Shown one piece after another: positions 45,471 to 57,244 of a stretch of DNA of 64,000 nt; position 1 is the first letter of the stretch; each line of letters begins with the position of its first letter. The position numbers and the translations under genes were made by a program. The notes under the pieces are model-generated. The model had not been told where the DNA came from and did not search any database. It saw only the letters and a program-made list of their open reading frames with translations. This DNA is from Cercis canadensis. Lineage: Eukaryota > Streptophyta > Magnoliopsida > Fabales > Fabaceae. The DNA is taken from contig QAOA01006693.1 of assembly GCA_003255065.1 (NCBI GenBank), positions 111,044-175,043 on the forward strand, read 5' to 3'.

Positions 45471-45899
45471 AGGGATTTGTATTGTACTTTTTTTTCATTG
45501 TATAACATTTTTTATTGTAATTAAATTTTATTAAAGTAAATTTTTATTTTATTTCTATTTGATTTATTTCATTTTTTTTTATATATCATGCATTTTATTA
45601 AAATTAATAATTAATTGTTCAGAAAAAAATCAGTCATTTTTAAGCCCAAAANAAAAAAAAAAAAAAACTTGAGGACTTTCTCATAGACAAAATTTTGTGA
45701 GAAATTCTAGGAGAACTTTTTTTCTAGTATTTCTCATGTCAAAAGCAAGTTTGTGAGAAATTTAGTTTGTCACGTAGGTTTTTCTCGCTCTCCAAAATTC
45801 GTGAGAAACTTATTTTTCACGGAATTTTGGGTATTTTCTCATAGATTTTGTCCGTGAGAAAATGCCTATTTTTCTTGTAGTGAATTTTGATACCTGTGG

Positions 45900-45918
45900 A
45901 CACCTATTTTCGTCCAAA

Positions 45919-45965
<47 letters not shown>

Positions 45966-46386
45966 GATATAATTAAATGTGTGGGAAGAGATAGACATAT
46001 AAAGAGATGTGAGTGCATAAAAAAAATAAGAGACATGAGTAAGTTGGAAACAAAAGAGAGAGAGATAGAGATTGTGTGCAATTGAAACACCAAAAAGGGA
46101 TAGAAGGATAAGTGTTTTAAAGAGAGAAAGAGATGGAGGTTAACACAAATAGTGAGAGGGATGTGAAAGACTTAGGTGCAAGGTGAGTAGTATAAAAGCA
46201 AGAGGCAAGGGCTGAAACAAATACCAACAGCAATACACAGAAAAGGAGCAATAGAGAGAACGTAACTGAAACAAGGAAGAAGAGAGGGCAAAGAGAAAGA
46301 GAACCAAGGTAAGATTTCTTCATTTTCGCAGCTTTTAGGTAGCTCTGGCAGTAGTTGGTTTTATTTTTCTAGACAAAGCTTCAGGG
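45900..46386. other. TA microsatellite and purine-rich non-coding stretch
   Basis: (TA)n at about 45927-45958, then GAGA-rich sequence. AAG|GTAAGATT near 46310 resembles a splice donor after a leader; this could be the 5' leader of a lost gene. Confidence 0.5.
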
Positions 46387-47340
46387 CTCCAAATTAATTG
46401 ATGTTGGTCTCATTAGAACCGTAAGAGGTGTGTTTTTAATATATATTAGTTTCAGATTTTTTTCATGTCGCCTCTGCTCCCAGTTTCGATTTAAGTTTGG
46501 CTGTTTTTCTGTCCTGTCAAGCCTTTGGTTTTCTCTGGCAGTGTACAATCTTTTATTTCTTTCTGGAGTTATACGGTTCTAAATTAATTGATATTAGTCT
46601 CATTAGAACCGTAAAATATGTGGTTTTAATATATATTAGTTTCAGATTTTTTTCATGTCGCCTCTGCTCCCAGTTTCGATTTAAGTTTGGCTGTTTTTCT
46701 GCCCTGTCAAGCCTTTTGTTTTCTCTGGCAGTGTAAAATCTTTTATTTCTTTCTGCAGTTATACGCTTCCAAATTAATTGATATTGGTCTCAATAGAACC
46801 ATAAGATGCGTGGTTTTAATATATATTATTTTCAGATTTTTTGTCCCCCCTGCTCTCAGTTTTGATTTAAAGTTGGCTGTTTCTCTGTCCTGTCAAGCCT
46901 GTTGGTTTGCTCCGACAATGTGCAATGTTTTATTTATTTCTGGAGATATACGGCTCCAAATTAAGTGATATTGATCTCATTAGAATCACAAGATGCGTAG
47001 TTTCAATATATATTATTTTTAGAGTTTTTACATGTCTCCCTTGCTCTCGGTTTTGATTTAAAGTTGGCTATTTCTCTGTCCTGTCAAGCCTGTTGGTTTT
47101 CTCTGACAGTGTGCAATCTTTTATTTCTTTCTAGAGTTATACAGCTTCAAATTAAGTGATGTTAGTCTCATTAGAATCATAAGATGTGTGGCTTAAATAT
47201 ATATAATTTTTATTTTTTTTTATGTCTACTTTATTCTCAGTTTACATTTAAAGTTTTGCTGTTTTCGGTATTGTTAAGCTAGTTGATTTTCTATAATAGT
47301 ATATAGTCTTTTAAATTTTTCTGGAGCTATAGAGCCTCGA
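46387..47340 (+). repeat. Tandem array, about six 190-bp units
   Basis: Units start at about 46387, 46577, 46767, 46954, 47145 and 47335 (partial), spacing 187-191 bp. Each has (C/T)T(C/T)(C/T)AAATTAA(T/G)TGAT, CTCATTAGAA(C/T)C, ATATATATTA(G/T)TTT, TC(C/T)CAGTTT(C/T)GATTTAA and CTGTCAAGCCT. The first two copies are nearly identical and later ones are increasingly diverged, so expansion was recent at the left edge. Confidence 0.93.
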
Positions 47341-47832
47341 TTTAGGTGTTTCTTGTCTTTTTAAAACCATGAGATGTATATCTTCAATTTGGGAAATATT
47401 CATAATTTTGCATTTTTTGTTGATTGGCTGAGGTTCTATTTAGTCCATTGTTCTTGATGTGCTAAGCTATTTTTTGTATGGATTGGACCCGGCCCATTAA
47501 ATGGACTGGTTTATGTCCTCTGATTTGTTGAGCTAGTTCCTATTCTAGGCTAAACTAGGCCCGCGAAATGGGCTTACATATCATGCATTTTTACATTCAT
47601 TTAGTTAATTCTATACGACTAGCATCCATAGGCCCCTTACTTGTCAAGGGAGGGATAAGAGCGACTTAACCCCATAGGGTTAGCTCTTCTATCTGCCCGA
47701 GGTAAGGATAAGCGCCGCTTTAGGAACCGAGAAGCGTGGGAACAAAGTGGAAGGATTAGGACGCGATTAGATTCATGCATAGCACAATTTTTTATTTGAA
47801 AATTTTGAATTCCTTTTAATTTTAATTTNCAG
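47341..47832. other. Non-coding stretch with an N
   Basis: Includes GC-richer sequence (GGCCCGCGAAATGGG, about 47550) and an N at 47829 that may hide a join at the start of the LINE piece. No gene recognised. Confidence 0.45.
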
Positions 47833-48470
47833 ATGGATATCCAAAGGTGGAACAAGGTGTGGAGGCTTGCAGCTGTAGAACAAATTAAAGTTTTTATGTG
47901 GCTAATCATGCATGACTCCATACCCACAAATTGGTTTCGTGCTCGCAGACATCTTAGTCAAAATTTATGGAGCAACAGGTGCAAGTTTGATATAGAAAAT
48001 ATAATGTATTATCTTAGGGCTGCTATAAATCATGTCTATCTGGGTTTTGATGTAAAGAGTAGATTTGGGAAAAAAAAGTTTTGAATGCTTGGTTTTATAC
48101 AAATGGGAATACAGGAAAGGGGATAACGCAGTCACACATTCTCTTCTACTACATGTTGTGGTGGATATGGAGAACACGCAATGAATAGGTTTTTGAAAGG
48201 CGTAGCACTTTGTTGATGGTGACTGTTAATAAGATCCAAGCGATGGTTTAACTTGCAGCAAAGTTTTTTCTGGAAAAGCAAGAAAGCAGGAAAGAGATGT
48301 GCAATGGATACATTGACAATCTCCAAGTATAGAGACCATTAAGCTAAATGTCGACGGTGGTAGTTTTGGGAACCTAGGGAGATCAGGTTTTGGAGGGGTT
48401 ATTTGAGATCATCAAAGGGGCAGCTTGGTGGTTTATGTGGCTCTATACGCATGGGTAGCAATCTAAAAGC
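47833..48470 (+). mobile_element. Non-LTR retrotransposon (LINE) remnant: zf-RVT and RNase H parts
   Basis: WNKVWRLAAVEQIKVFMWLI and the following HDSIPTNWFRARRHL are the zf-RVT region found after plant LINE reverse transcriptases. A frame-shifted WW-x-WR-x-RNxxVFE-type stretch follows (about 48160), then KLNVDGGSFGNLGRSGFGGV (about 48338-48400), an RNase H start with the catalytic D of NVDG. The zinc-binding cysteines are mostly missing, and several stops and shifts separate the parts. The RT itself is absent, so it is 5'-truncated or an RVT_3-type derivative. Confidence 0.75.
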
Positions 48471-48769
48471 TGAATTTACTCATTGTTTGTACATCAATAA
48501 ATATATACCCTTATACTTATCTATATGGTACCATGAAAATTTAATTGAACCCACTAAAAAGAAGACTTTGCACTTGAACAGTTCTGGGAATGAAATCAAG
48601 AAACCTTCAACTGAGAGGTTAGTCTAATGATAATAACAACTGAAACACCAAAGAGAAACAATTCAAAATACAAATCACCTAATCACCTAATACCCAATTA
48701 TTGACAAACTAAACGCACTACAAACGACAAAGTAATCAAATTAAAGAACAATAACAAAATTTCATAAAA

Positions 48770-50671
48770 TCAGGCAGAATCTTTGCCTTCAGTATTACTT
48801 CCAACCTCTTCCACGTCTTCTGGTTTAGTCCTTGCATGGGCAACCGCAACACCGACGTAAATGCAAAGAAACACAGAACTAAGTACTGCGAGCATAATAT
48901 AATACCTATCCAAGTGACTATGGTCCTTTCGGAAATTCTTGAACCAGCTTCTGAAAATCAAAATACAAGGAATGCTCAAAAAATTTCCAAGACATGAAAC
49001 AAATTCTTTGGATTGCCCCCAAAGATTCCTCAATGATTCATTTTCAAACAGTTTCTCCAACCCACTTTGTGCTAGCCCTTCCACAAGCCCCAATAGCACA
49101 AATTGAGGACACATCCACAACATACTCAACTTGAGGTTGGACTGCCTTTCAAGCTCCACTTTCCAAGCTATTATGCAACATATTACAGCACAAACCATTC
49201 CAGCACCAATCCTCACCAACATAACTTGTTGCCTTTTAGCTCCACACAACCAAAATGTAAGTATGGTAATGTGACTTATAAAGGTTTTGATTACAATGAA
49301 AAGAGAAAATCGAACACTCTTTTCGTTTATGAGCAGATCATCCATTACGTCACCCTGTCCTTCAAAGAAAGTGCTTCCTGTTGCCAAGACCATACTGTAT
49401 CCGATACAGGTTAAGATCAGAAGGTACTTCATTTTTTTATTTTTAACATAGTAAATTTTCGCATTCATTTCTTGCTGTTCCAGGTTTGACTGCGATATGG
49501 GAGCTAATTTAACCCAGGTATTTGTGTGGTTTTGGTCTCTGCTTCTATAACAGATGAAACCACAAAAGAAAAAGGATAAAGATGCTCCCATGATTATGAG
49601 TGCAACAGCAAAAACTTTATTCCATTTAGCTCCTAAAAAGGCAAAGATTGCTACAACAGCCGCACCATACCTAGCACTCTGCCACCATACATTTTTGCAA
49701 ACCAGTATTCGTTTTTCCTCCTCTTCGTTCTGGCTTAATCCATTGTTGTTTTGAATTAACTGATCGGAAAGAAATGACTTCAGAAGCGGATCGGTTCCAC
49801 CTTTTCCCACGCCCAAAAGAACAGAGGCCAGCAAGTATTGAGGAATATGGAGATTGCCTTCAGATTTGCGCTGGGCGTAGGACCATAATATGGTTAATCC
49901 CTGTCAACAGAGACAGATTCAAGTTGAAGAGAGAATTAGATTATGCGTCACGTTTTAGATAAAAATGAAATGAGTTTATTAAAAAAAAAATGGTTAAAAG
50001 GAGTTTTAAAAGTCTGACACGGCCTTGAAAAAAATTATATTTATATGGCATGAAATATGTTTTTTTTTTTTAAAAAAAAAAACAAATAACTACAGTTTAA
50101 ATCTGTTCCTTCGTTAGCCAGTTTTCTTTCAAGTTTCACCATTATTTTCTGTATTACCAGAAAACATAAAATAAAGAAAATATTTACTTGCTAGTGATTC
50201 TCGCTCGAACAAACACTGATAGACTTAAACAGTATTATATTAAAAATTAAACAAACAAACAAACAAGAAGCACTTACAGTAATATAGGAACCGGTGGAGA
50301 GGAGAATCGCATAGAAACGACCCTTATGTGCATCTGTGATGCGAGCAAGAAGTATAGCAGAAAAGGAAGTTAGGCCCGCTTGCAAACTCACTAGTATTGC
50401 TGCAACAGCCAGATGTTTTTCTTTCTCGTCTTTAGTGTAGAAAAGCATTATGATCGACACACATGCATAGTCCACCAAATTGTGGCTAAAAACCAAACCT
50501 ACAGTTCATGAAAACAAGAGAAATTAATAAGAGGATTTTGTTTATATATATGTGTAAGTTATTAATGAGTTGAAGCTTTAAGCTTCAAATCTTACCCCAG
50601 CTGAAGAGGGCACCGGGAGTGAAGATGAAATTGGAGTCCAGCCACCCAAACACGGCACCAGTGTTTGCCAT
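48770..50671 (-). CDS. NRT1/PTR family (NPF) transporter-like protein, 3 exons, short
   Basis: Minus-strand exons 50596-50671, 50278-50498 and 48770-49900 join with GT-AG borders to a 475-aa protein; most NPFs have 550-620. NPFs are proton-coupled carriers of nitrate, peptides, hormones or glucosides in the plasma membrane or tonoplast. Family marks: ITDAHKGRFYAILLSTGSYI (TM2-3), LLASVLLGVGKGGTDPLLKS (TM4), DQ-to-NVWWQ loop, GSTFFEGQGDVMD (after TM7) and the last helices up to residue 455. The protein starts MANTGAVFGWLDSNFIF and lacks a long N-terminal tail. The ExxER motif of TM1 that couples protons is absent: the region reads SHNLVDYACVSIIMLF. The central cytosolic loop is short. Closest flavour is NPF5.10-5.16. 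It may be an uncoupled or altered carrier; no in-frame stop is seen. A partial copy of exon 2 lies at 63808. Confidence 0.87.
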
Positions 50672-52180
50672 CGTCAATTATGATTCATCACAGAACCTTA
50701 CCATACATATATTAGACGCCAGTTGAGAGTGAAAGAAGTTACACGTTTCGTTTATACTGTCTTCTGTTTATAGTTTGAATCCATTTGCATTAATGTCAAA
50801 GCTCTAAACACAAGTAACTAGTTGTTTCGCTTTTCTTGTAATTGGTTGGAAGATTCATTCAACGAGGTTCTGCGACTTGTCAAATTGGTTGGAAGACTCC
50901 TAGCCGGTGAGAGGTGCAAGAACTTGCTCATTTTGAGGTATGACTTTTCTTTACGAGTTATTAAAAGTATCTAGTTCTGTCTCTATCTCAAAGAAGGGAG
51001 GGTAAATCTGATGAAAAAGTAAGTGCATAATGTCATGCGTGTCCAATATTTGATTAGTCAATTGGTTGATCTCTTACAAATTAATAAAAACTTTTTTAAC
51101 AAAAATGAACCAATATATTTTATGGAAATTTGACCCACGTGTGATCACACACAATAATCTAGAGGTGGGAGAGTTGAAAATGCAGAGTCAAGAGATTATC
51201 TACAGTTAAAATTATCTCACTTTTCAAAATTGTCTAAAAAATATGAGAAGTAAGAGCTCCGCCGCCAATGAAGAAGAAATATATACCATTAACAAAAATA
51301 TCTAGAATGAAAAAACAAATTAATAATAAAACAAAGAATAACTGCCATAATGGAGTCTTATCATAGTCCTTGTACCCTAAAATCTTCCTTCAATTACTAT
51401 TGGTCCATGAATCTACAAATAGGCACCATACCGTTGTTGAAATAGAGAGGAAAAAGCAAATAGTCATCGGCCTTTGTACCATAAAGTCTTCCTTCAATTA
51501 CTAGTTCAATTATTTCTTCAAATACCANAATTTTTGCCTATAGCAGGTTAAGTAAAAATGTGGATCCCACTATCAGTACACTTGTCATAATTAAATTGGT
51601 CCAACTAGGATGGGGTTGTTTAACCCCATTTTTACATGGGGTCAGTTAAAGGCCCCCTCACCAAAAAACATAAATACATGCTTTTACTGCTTGAAAAGAA
51701 GTCGTCCCCGTAGAAGACTTACCACTGACTCTCATGGTCAACTGATATATGAAGTGCATGTGAAGTCTTAAATTAAGAAAGGAGCCCACCTAACTAACCC
51801 AAATATAATACCCAATGGGCAATGGGTACACTAAGTACTCTACCAAGGAGTTTGTAGACACAGTATTTTATCTAGACCACTTCTTTTTTTTTTTCATTTT
51901 TAGAAAATCTCAAAACAATTATTTTTTCTATATTGTATTTTTGCATTTGTCAAAGTATCATAAATAAATAAATAAATAAGTCATTTTTAAGATTATTTTA
52001 GTAAATCGATTTTATTCTATATATTTGTTTTGGGCTCCGTTTTTGTAGTAAAAAAAGAAAGCAAGTGAAAAGCATGTCTTAGACAGTCCACAAACGTGAC
52101 GAGTAGATTTCTGGCACCTAGACAACTCTGATTAATTTGAAACTTTGCAGAGAGGTAAAGAGGAGTCTAGAGAAGCCCCA
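50672..52180. other. Intergenic stretch upstream of NPF
   Basis: Contains the NPF promoter (minus strand, no clear TATA box) and AT-rich sequence; an N at 51528. A small fold-back ATGGGGTTGTTTAACCCCAT lies at 51611-51630. No gene seen. Confidence 0.5.
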
Positions 52181-53335
52181 CGCCAAATTTGAGCCCAAAC
52201 GGAGCATTATATAATTTTTGTCATTTTTTGTAAAGTTTGGGGATACTTTCGTCTTTTCACTTCACTATGCTTGTCTAGTGATTTTAGATGAATTTACATA
52301 TATTTTAATAGGCGTTTCGATACCCAAAACTCTAAAAAAAGGCCTTATGTTAGGTGGAAAAAATTATGTTTGGTATTGTCAAGAAGGAATCCGCATATTA
52401 GTCTCTTTAGGGGGAGGGTGCCAGGTGACCGGGGTTGGGACTTGGTGTTAGCATAAGGGTAGGCTTTGTGTTGCTGTTTACTTCCCTTACAAATTGTCAA
52501 TGTATTGTATTGTACTCATATCTATCAATAAAAGGAGTAGCCCCTCTTCTTATATATTTGTTGCCTTATGTTTTGCTCACTAGTGTGTGATTCTTACGTC
52601 GGTGTGTGTGTTCCTTGTGTGTTGGCTTGTTTGTGAGATGCAATACGTAAGATGTTATAAAGTGCATTTCATCGTTGTCGTGCTTGCGAGAGACATTATT
52701 GTCAAGCCTCGAGTATATTATCGGTTGCTTAGTCACTTAACATGTGTGGGTCAGATTAAATGGGATAGGCTGACTTGTTTTCTCAAAGGAGTTATGCAAG
52801 TATCGCACAGTCTGACAAAACTGAACTTGTCGGCTCGGACAGTTGGTATCAAAGCCCTATTACTTATATGGACAGGACCACCATGTTGATCATGATTGTT
52901 ACACCGTGGATAGAGTTGATCAAGGTTCTTTAGGCTAAGTCATCTGGTGTGCCAAAGACAATGGGAAAAAGTGACACGGTTGGGTGAATTCAAGCTTTCT
53001 TATCTCATTCGTTTATTGGATTTGTTGAGATGTCTTACACTCAATAGGTGTGTGCACCTATTCCAAGAGTTGGCAGGAGTGTGTTGCAAGAGGCACTCAC
53101 TGCAACCAAGTGGGATGATAGAAGATAAAGACTAGTTATGTGAACTTGTTGAGATGTGAGACGCCAAAGGAACTTGAGACATGGGGACAATACTTCCGAG
53201 CAATAAAGACTAACTTGGTGGAAGCAGAAAGACAAGATAGCTACTATGCGAAACTCATTAGAGGACAAGATAGCTACTCGTCTTCCTCGTTCACCTCTCT
53301 ATTGATTCTTTATCTCAATTTTTTTTTTCTTTAGC
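52181..53335 (+). mobile_element. LTR-retroelement-like leader remnant
   Basis: TTGGTATCAAAGCCCTATTA at about 52841 resembles a tRNA-Met primer site following an LTR end, and TGTATTGTA...CAATAAAAGGAG (52500-52545) resembles an R-region polyadenylation signal. The following sequence could be decayed gag. No second LTR and no pol part are present. Fossil; family undetermined. Confidence 0.35.
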
Positions 53336-53395
53336 ATCATCATCAATGGAGAAGGAAGGAAAAAAAAAAAATGAACACATTTGACATTATTGAAG

Positions 53396-53403
53396 GCAAA
53401 TAT
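53396..53403 (+). repeat. Left 8-bp target duplication of the hAT element
   Basis: GCAAATAT, exactly repeated at 57558-57565. Confidence 0.93.
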
Positions 53404-53762
53404 TAGAGCTGACTAACGGGTCAGCCCAGCCCATTAGGGCCGAGCCACATCGGGCCACGGGCCTTAACGGGCCAGGCCAAAATGGCCCGATTTTAATCGG
53501 CCCAGCCCAGCCCATTTCAGGCTGCGGGTTATAACGAGCCAAAATCTATTTTTTAATTTTTTTTGCCATGTTTATTTTTGAGAGAATATGAGAACATATT
53601 AATTATGAAACATCAAATATTAACATACTTAATCAAAATACAAACTCAAATAAACTTATAATAATAAATTGTTAATGTATCATTAACCACATACTAATTA
53701 AAAAGTATTTAGCACGACAATCATACTACTTGAGTCTTGACTAAAATAAATCTAATAAATTA

Positions 53763-53975
53763 CTAATGTTCTAAAACTCTTGTATTTCGAGATGGACATT
53801 TGTGCAAATGATGCCATAAATAACTTGTTCCACATTTTTTTGAATGTATATGATAAACTTTCTCACAAGCCTTACATTTTGCACAAGCTCTTAGTAACCC
53901 ATTCTCATCTTCTACATCAACATTTTCAAAATGTTCCCAAATTGTAGACCTTCTAGAGCCATTAGCATCTCCCAT
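53763..53975 (-). CDS. Small BED zinc-finger ORF in the hAT element, 70 aa
   Basis: From ATG at 53975 the frame reads MGDANGSRRSTIWEHFENVD then a C-x2-C...H-x-H-x-C arrangement (ACAKCKAC, HHLHKC): a BED finger, which in hAT proteins binds DNA. It lies downstream of the transposase C-terminus, on the same strand, and differs from the transposase's own BED domain. The frame is open from Met to a stop. It may be a separate small product, a mis-spliced or lost exon, or the residue of another hAT copy. Confidence 0.6.
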   Translation of the reverse strand: MGDANGSRRSTIWEHFENVDVEDENGLLRACAKCKACEKVYHIHSKKCGTSYLWHHLHKCPSRNTRVLEH

Positions 53976-54173
53976 AATTCTGAATAAAAAATAATTATCA
54001 AACCAATAACCAAGTTTAAATGATCATAGCTCAAAGCCTCAAACCAACAATCAAACAATTAAGCATAAATAACATTCATAACTACAAAATCAAGTAGGCA
54101 AATCAAAGTATCAAATCAACAAAATAACAACCAAATAACAAGTTTAAAAAAACTATTCAAATTATGAAAGTCT

Positions 54174-56356
54174 TTAATCTTCTTCTTCCTCATCATTGCC
54201 CTCAATAATAACATTTGACTCCTCTCTAGAGAGACATAAATCATCAATGTCAGTTGAATCATCATCATCATCATCTACAAAACCAAGTAGCCAATTACGT
54301 GTGCATAGAAGAGCTTGCAATGTTTCGTCAAGCATAGAACTTCTATATTTGTTCAACACACGAGAGCCAATACTAAAAGCGGATTCCGATGCTACAGTAG
54401 TTATTGGAATGCTCAATATATCACAAGTCATCCTTGCAATATCACTAAATCTATTACTTCTGTCTCTCCAATAAGCCAAAACATCAAAACTTCATGTGAT
54501 TGTGATCCTTGGCTCTTCCAAATAAATATCAAGTTGAGACTTTCCGGCATTGTTAGTTTGTTGGCAATCAAATTCTTCAAAATCCTATCAAATGATGAAA
54601 TTAATATTTAACTTACATAGTTACATAATAATATTGTATAATCAAAATGTAAACAATGAAAATGTTTAAAAAAAATTCAATAGCAAACTTACATCATAAT
54701 ATAGTGTAGGAAATTTCTCTTTTCCTTTTCCTCCTCCAATAATATTTGGTGGTGGTTGACTCACATTGAAAGAAGTCTTTGAAGTTGTTGCACCCTTATT
54801 GACATACTCTTCAAACATTCGATACAAATCCTTCTTAACCTTTTCAACTTTTTCTTCATAATAATATGGATCAAGTATAGAATAAGTATACTTCAAGAAA
54901 TTGAGTTTTTTGGTTGGATCAAGAATAGCCCCAAATGCAAGAACCACACTATATTCCTTCCAATACTTGTCAAATTTATCTTTCATTCTATGAGTCATGC
55001 TTTGAATTAACAAATCTTCATTCATCAAGTTGGATGTCAAAAGAAGCTCTATCCTCCAAATTTCTCCAAAATACAAATTAGATATAGGATAAGATGACCC
55101 AAATATCAAGTTGGTAATTGTATAAAATGGCTTCAAGAATTCACACATTAAAGCCTCTCTATTTCACTCTTCATTTGATGGACACCACTTATAATTCTTA
55201 TCAACTAAACTCAAACTATGAAAGGCACGACGATACTTGATTGCACTCTCAAGTATTATATAAGTGGAGTTCCATCTAGTAACAACATCCAATCTTAAAC
55301 CAATTGATATATCAATCCCGCCAACTTGTTCAACACACTGAAAAAATTGTTTCATCCTACTTTCTGATGCCCTAACATAATGCACACTATGTCTAATTTT
55401 GTGTAATGCATCACTAGCAACTTTCAAACCATCTTGAACAATGAGGTTCAAGATATGAGCATAACATCTAATATGAAAAAACTCTCCATTAAGTAGCAGG
55501 CTATTTGACAAACATAGGTGTTCTTTCAAGATGTTTGCATATTGTCATTTGAAGAAGCATTATCCAAAGTAATGGAAAAAAAATTTCTCTCTATTCCCCA
55601 ATCCTTTAAACATTCAAACACCTTCAATGATAAATCATGCCCAGTATGTGGAGGTTGCATGTGAGAAAATGCTAAAATCTTACTATTCACCTTCCATTTC
55701 TCATCAACATAATGAGCAGTTAAAGATATATAACCATGGTTGGTGCATGCAGTCCAAACATCAGAAGTCAAGCACACTCTACCAGGAATTCGGGCTAATT
55801 GTTGTTTCAATTTTTCTTTCTCCACTTCATATTTTTTCAGCACATCAAGTTTAGCAGTTTTTCTAGAAATAAACTTACAATCTTCATTCAAAAACTTTTG
55901 ATATTTCCTAAACACCCTCCACTCAACAATACTAAATGGAACATCATGTGCAATAATCAATTCAGACAATAACTCACGATTCACATTAGAGTCAAATGTT
56001 CTTCTCTTCAACTTCCCTTCAGAATCAATTAACATCTCTCCAACATCATGAAATTTAGGAATCATATGACATTTAGGAACATGACGACATAAATGAGAAA
56101 TTCCTGATTTACTTGCACAAGTGTATTCTTTCCCACAAGCTTTGCATTTACACTTTTCTTTGCCATCTTTACCCATACCAATTTTAACAAAATAGTTCCA
56201 TACATCAGAGGTTAATGATCTAGCCTTTTTGGATTATGATTCAACATTCTCAATAGTACTTGTATTACTCACAATACTAGGGATTTGCACAAATTCACAA
56301 TCATCATCAGCATCACAACTAATACCACCATTCTTTCCAATACTAGAGGAAGTCAT
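54174..56356 (-). pseudogene. hAT transposase (BED zinc finger, RICESLEEPER-like), disabled
   Basis: From the ATG at 56356: an acidic leader, a BED finger (SLTSDVWNYFVKIGMGKDGK, CKACGKEYTC, HLCRHVPKC at 56080-56220), the RNase H-like core (LTSDVWTACTNHGYISLTAH near 55740-55780; ITLDNASSND near 55550) and the C-terminal dimerisation region ([20 protein letters not shown] near 54360-54420). A GT-AG intron (about 54590-54694) follows YYD. Breaks: an in-frame stop after NVES (about 56238), a 1-nt deletion near 55530 (ATGCAAACATC), a TGG-to-TGA-like stop at about 55166 after PSNEE, and a TGA before SFDVLAYW near 54493. Confidence 0.88.
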
Positions 56357-56654
56357 ACTGCAAAAAATTTAAAGAAAAATATAAATAAAAGCCCTTAACA
56401 AAATTGCAAATAAAATGTGATGTAATACAAAAGGATTTAGAATTCATGGCATAAAGGGAGCATTCAAATTTGACTAGAAAAGTTAACCATGTCCATTTTT
56501 GACAAAAAAAACCCACTTTTTCATATGGAAACGGTCTTCTAAGTAAAACGCGAGACAACTGCCTCGCGCGTCGCGTGATTTTAGCCAAATTCCATCGTTT
56601 CGAGGGTCAAAACAGCATTTTATCATTTTTGAAGAAAATTTTTCATTTTCGGCT

Positions 56655-56800
56655 TGCTTGGCACCCAGCGCTGGCACCACATCAACCCAAAATTCATCTC
56701 GGCATACCTGGCGCCCAGCGCTGGCACCAGCACAGAAGCCCGATTGGGCCACGCTCAGTGCCAGAAACGTAGCGCTCAGCGCTAGCACACAGCAAAGTAA
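56655..56800. repeat. Palindromic CAGCGCTG repeats in the hAT 5' leader
   Basis: Three spaced units, GGCACCCAGCGCTGGCACCA (56660-56679), GGCGCCCAGCGCTGGCACCA (56710-56729) and a weaker AGCGCTCAGCGCTAGCACA (56771-56789), each holds the palindrome CAGCGCTG or CAGCGCTA. They are at 30-60 bp spacing between the transposase start and the right terminus, a position where hAT elements carry transposase-binding motifs. Confidence 0.8.
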
Positions 56801-57244
56801 CCCAATTTGAGGTTTCAAACTAAATCAAAACATGAGAGTAACAACTAACAACCAAGCACAAATAATTGTTTGATTAAAACAAGAATCTCATAAGTCACAA
56901 ACAAGATTTTATCTGTTTAAGAGCATTAAGAAATCAAATCTAAAATGTGTAAGATTTTTCTATAGAATAATCAACAATTGCAACTATGACAGTACACCCC
57001 TATCATCAAACACCCATGCAAGCTCAACTAGCTTAACTATAACTGTAAATGAGCTCCAATATGACAGATTAGCAGACAAAGAGAGAGCAAGAGAGAGAAC
57101 ACTCCAATATATGGCAGACAACCTCATAGAGAGAGAGAGAAAGAGAGAGAACAAAGACTTACAAAGTTACAGTTACAGGCACACGCACTGCAAAGGGAAA
57201 AAGATGAAGAAGGAGATACGGCAGCCGACGGCGGTAATGAGGAT

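Larger units (their letters stand above)
32862..45882 (+). mobile_element. CACTA (En/Spm) transposon remnant, interrupted by nested retroelements
   Basis: The right terminus TTTTTCTTGTAGTG (45869-45882) is the complement of the CACTACAAGAAAA end of CACTA elements, with subterminal GTGAGAAA/TTTCTCA repeats at 45670-45870. The left terminus is not found. Coding matter is the second ORF of En/Spm elements in two blocks, 32862-33769 and 45199-45470; the break between them is the gypsy element at 33775-45193 with GTACC duplications. Stops and frame changes show decay. Confidence 0.8.

Noticed and set aside
49103-49754. Plus-strand open frames opposite NPF exon 3
   Set aside because: They are antisense shadows of a well-supported NPF exon.
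53041-53334. Possible continuation of the bHLH gene left of the hAT element
   Set aside because: Minus-strand translation shows no helix-loop-helix residues; the region fits a decayed retroelement leader better.
56483-56818. Minus-strand frame with a signal-peptide-like start (MKPQIGLLCCVLALSATFLA)
   Set aside because: It lies in the GC-palindrome leader of the hAT element, has no homologue that I recognise, and its composition follows the repeats.
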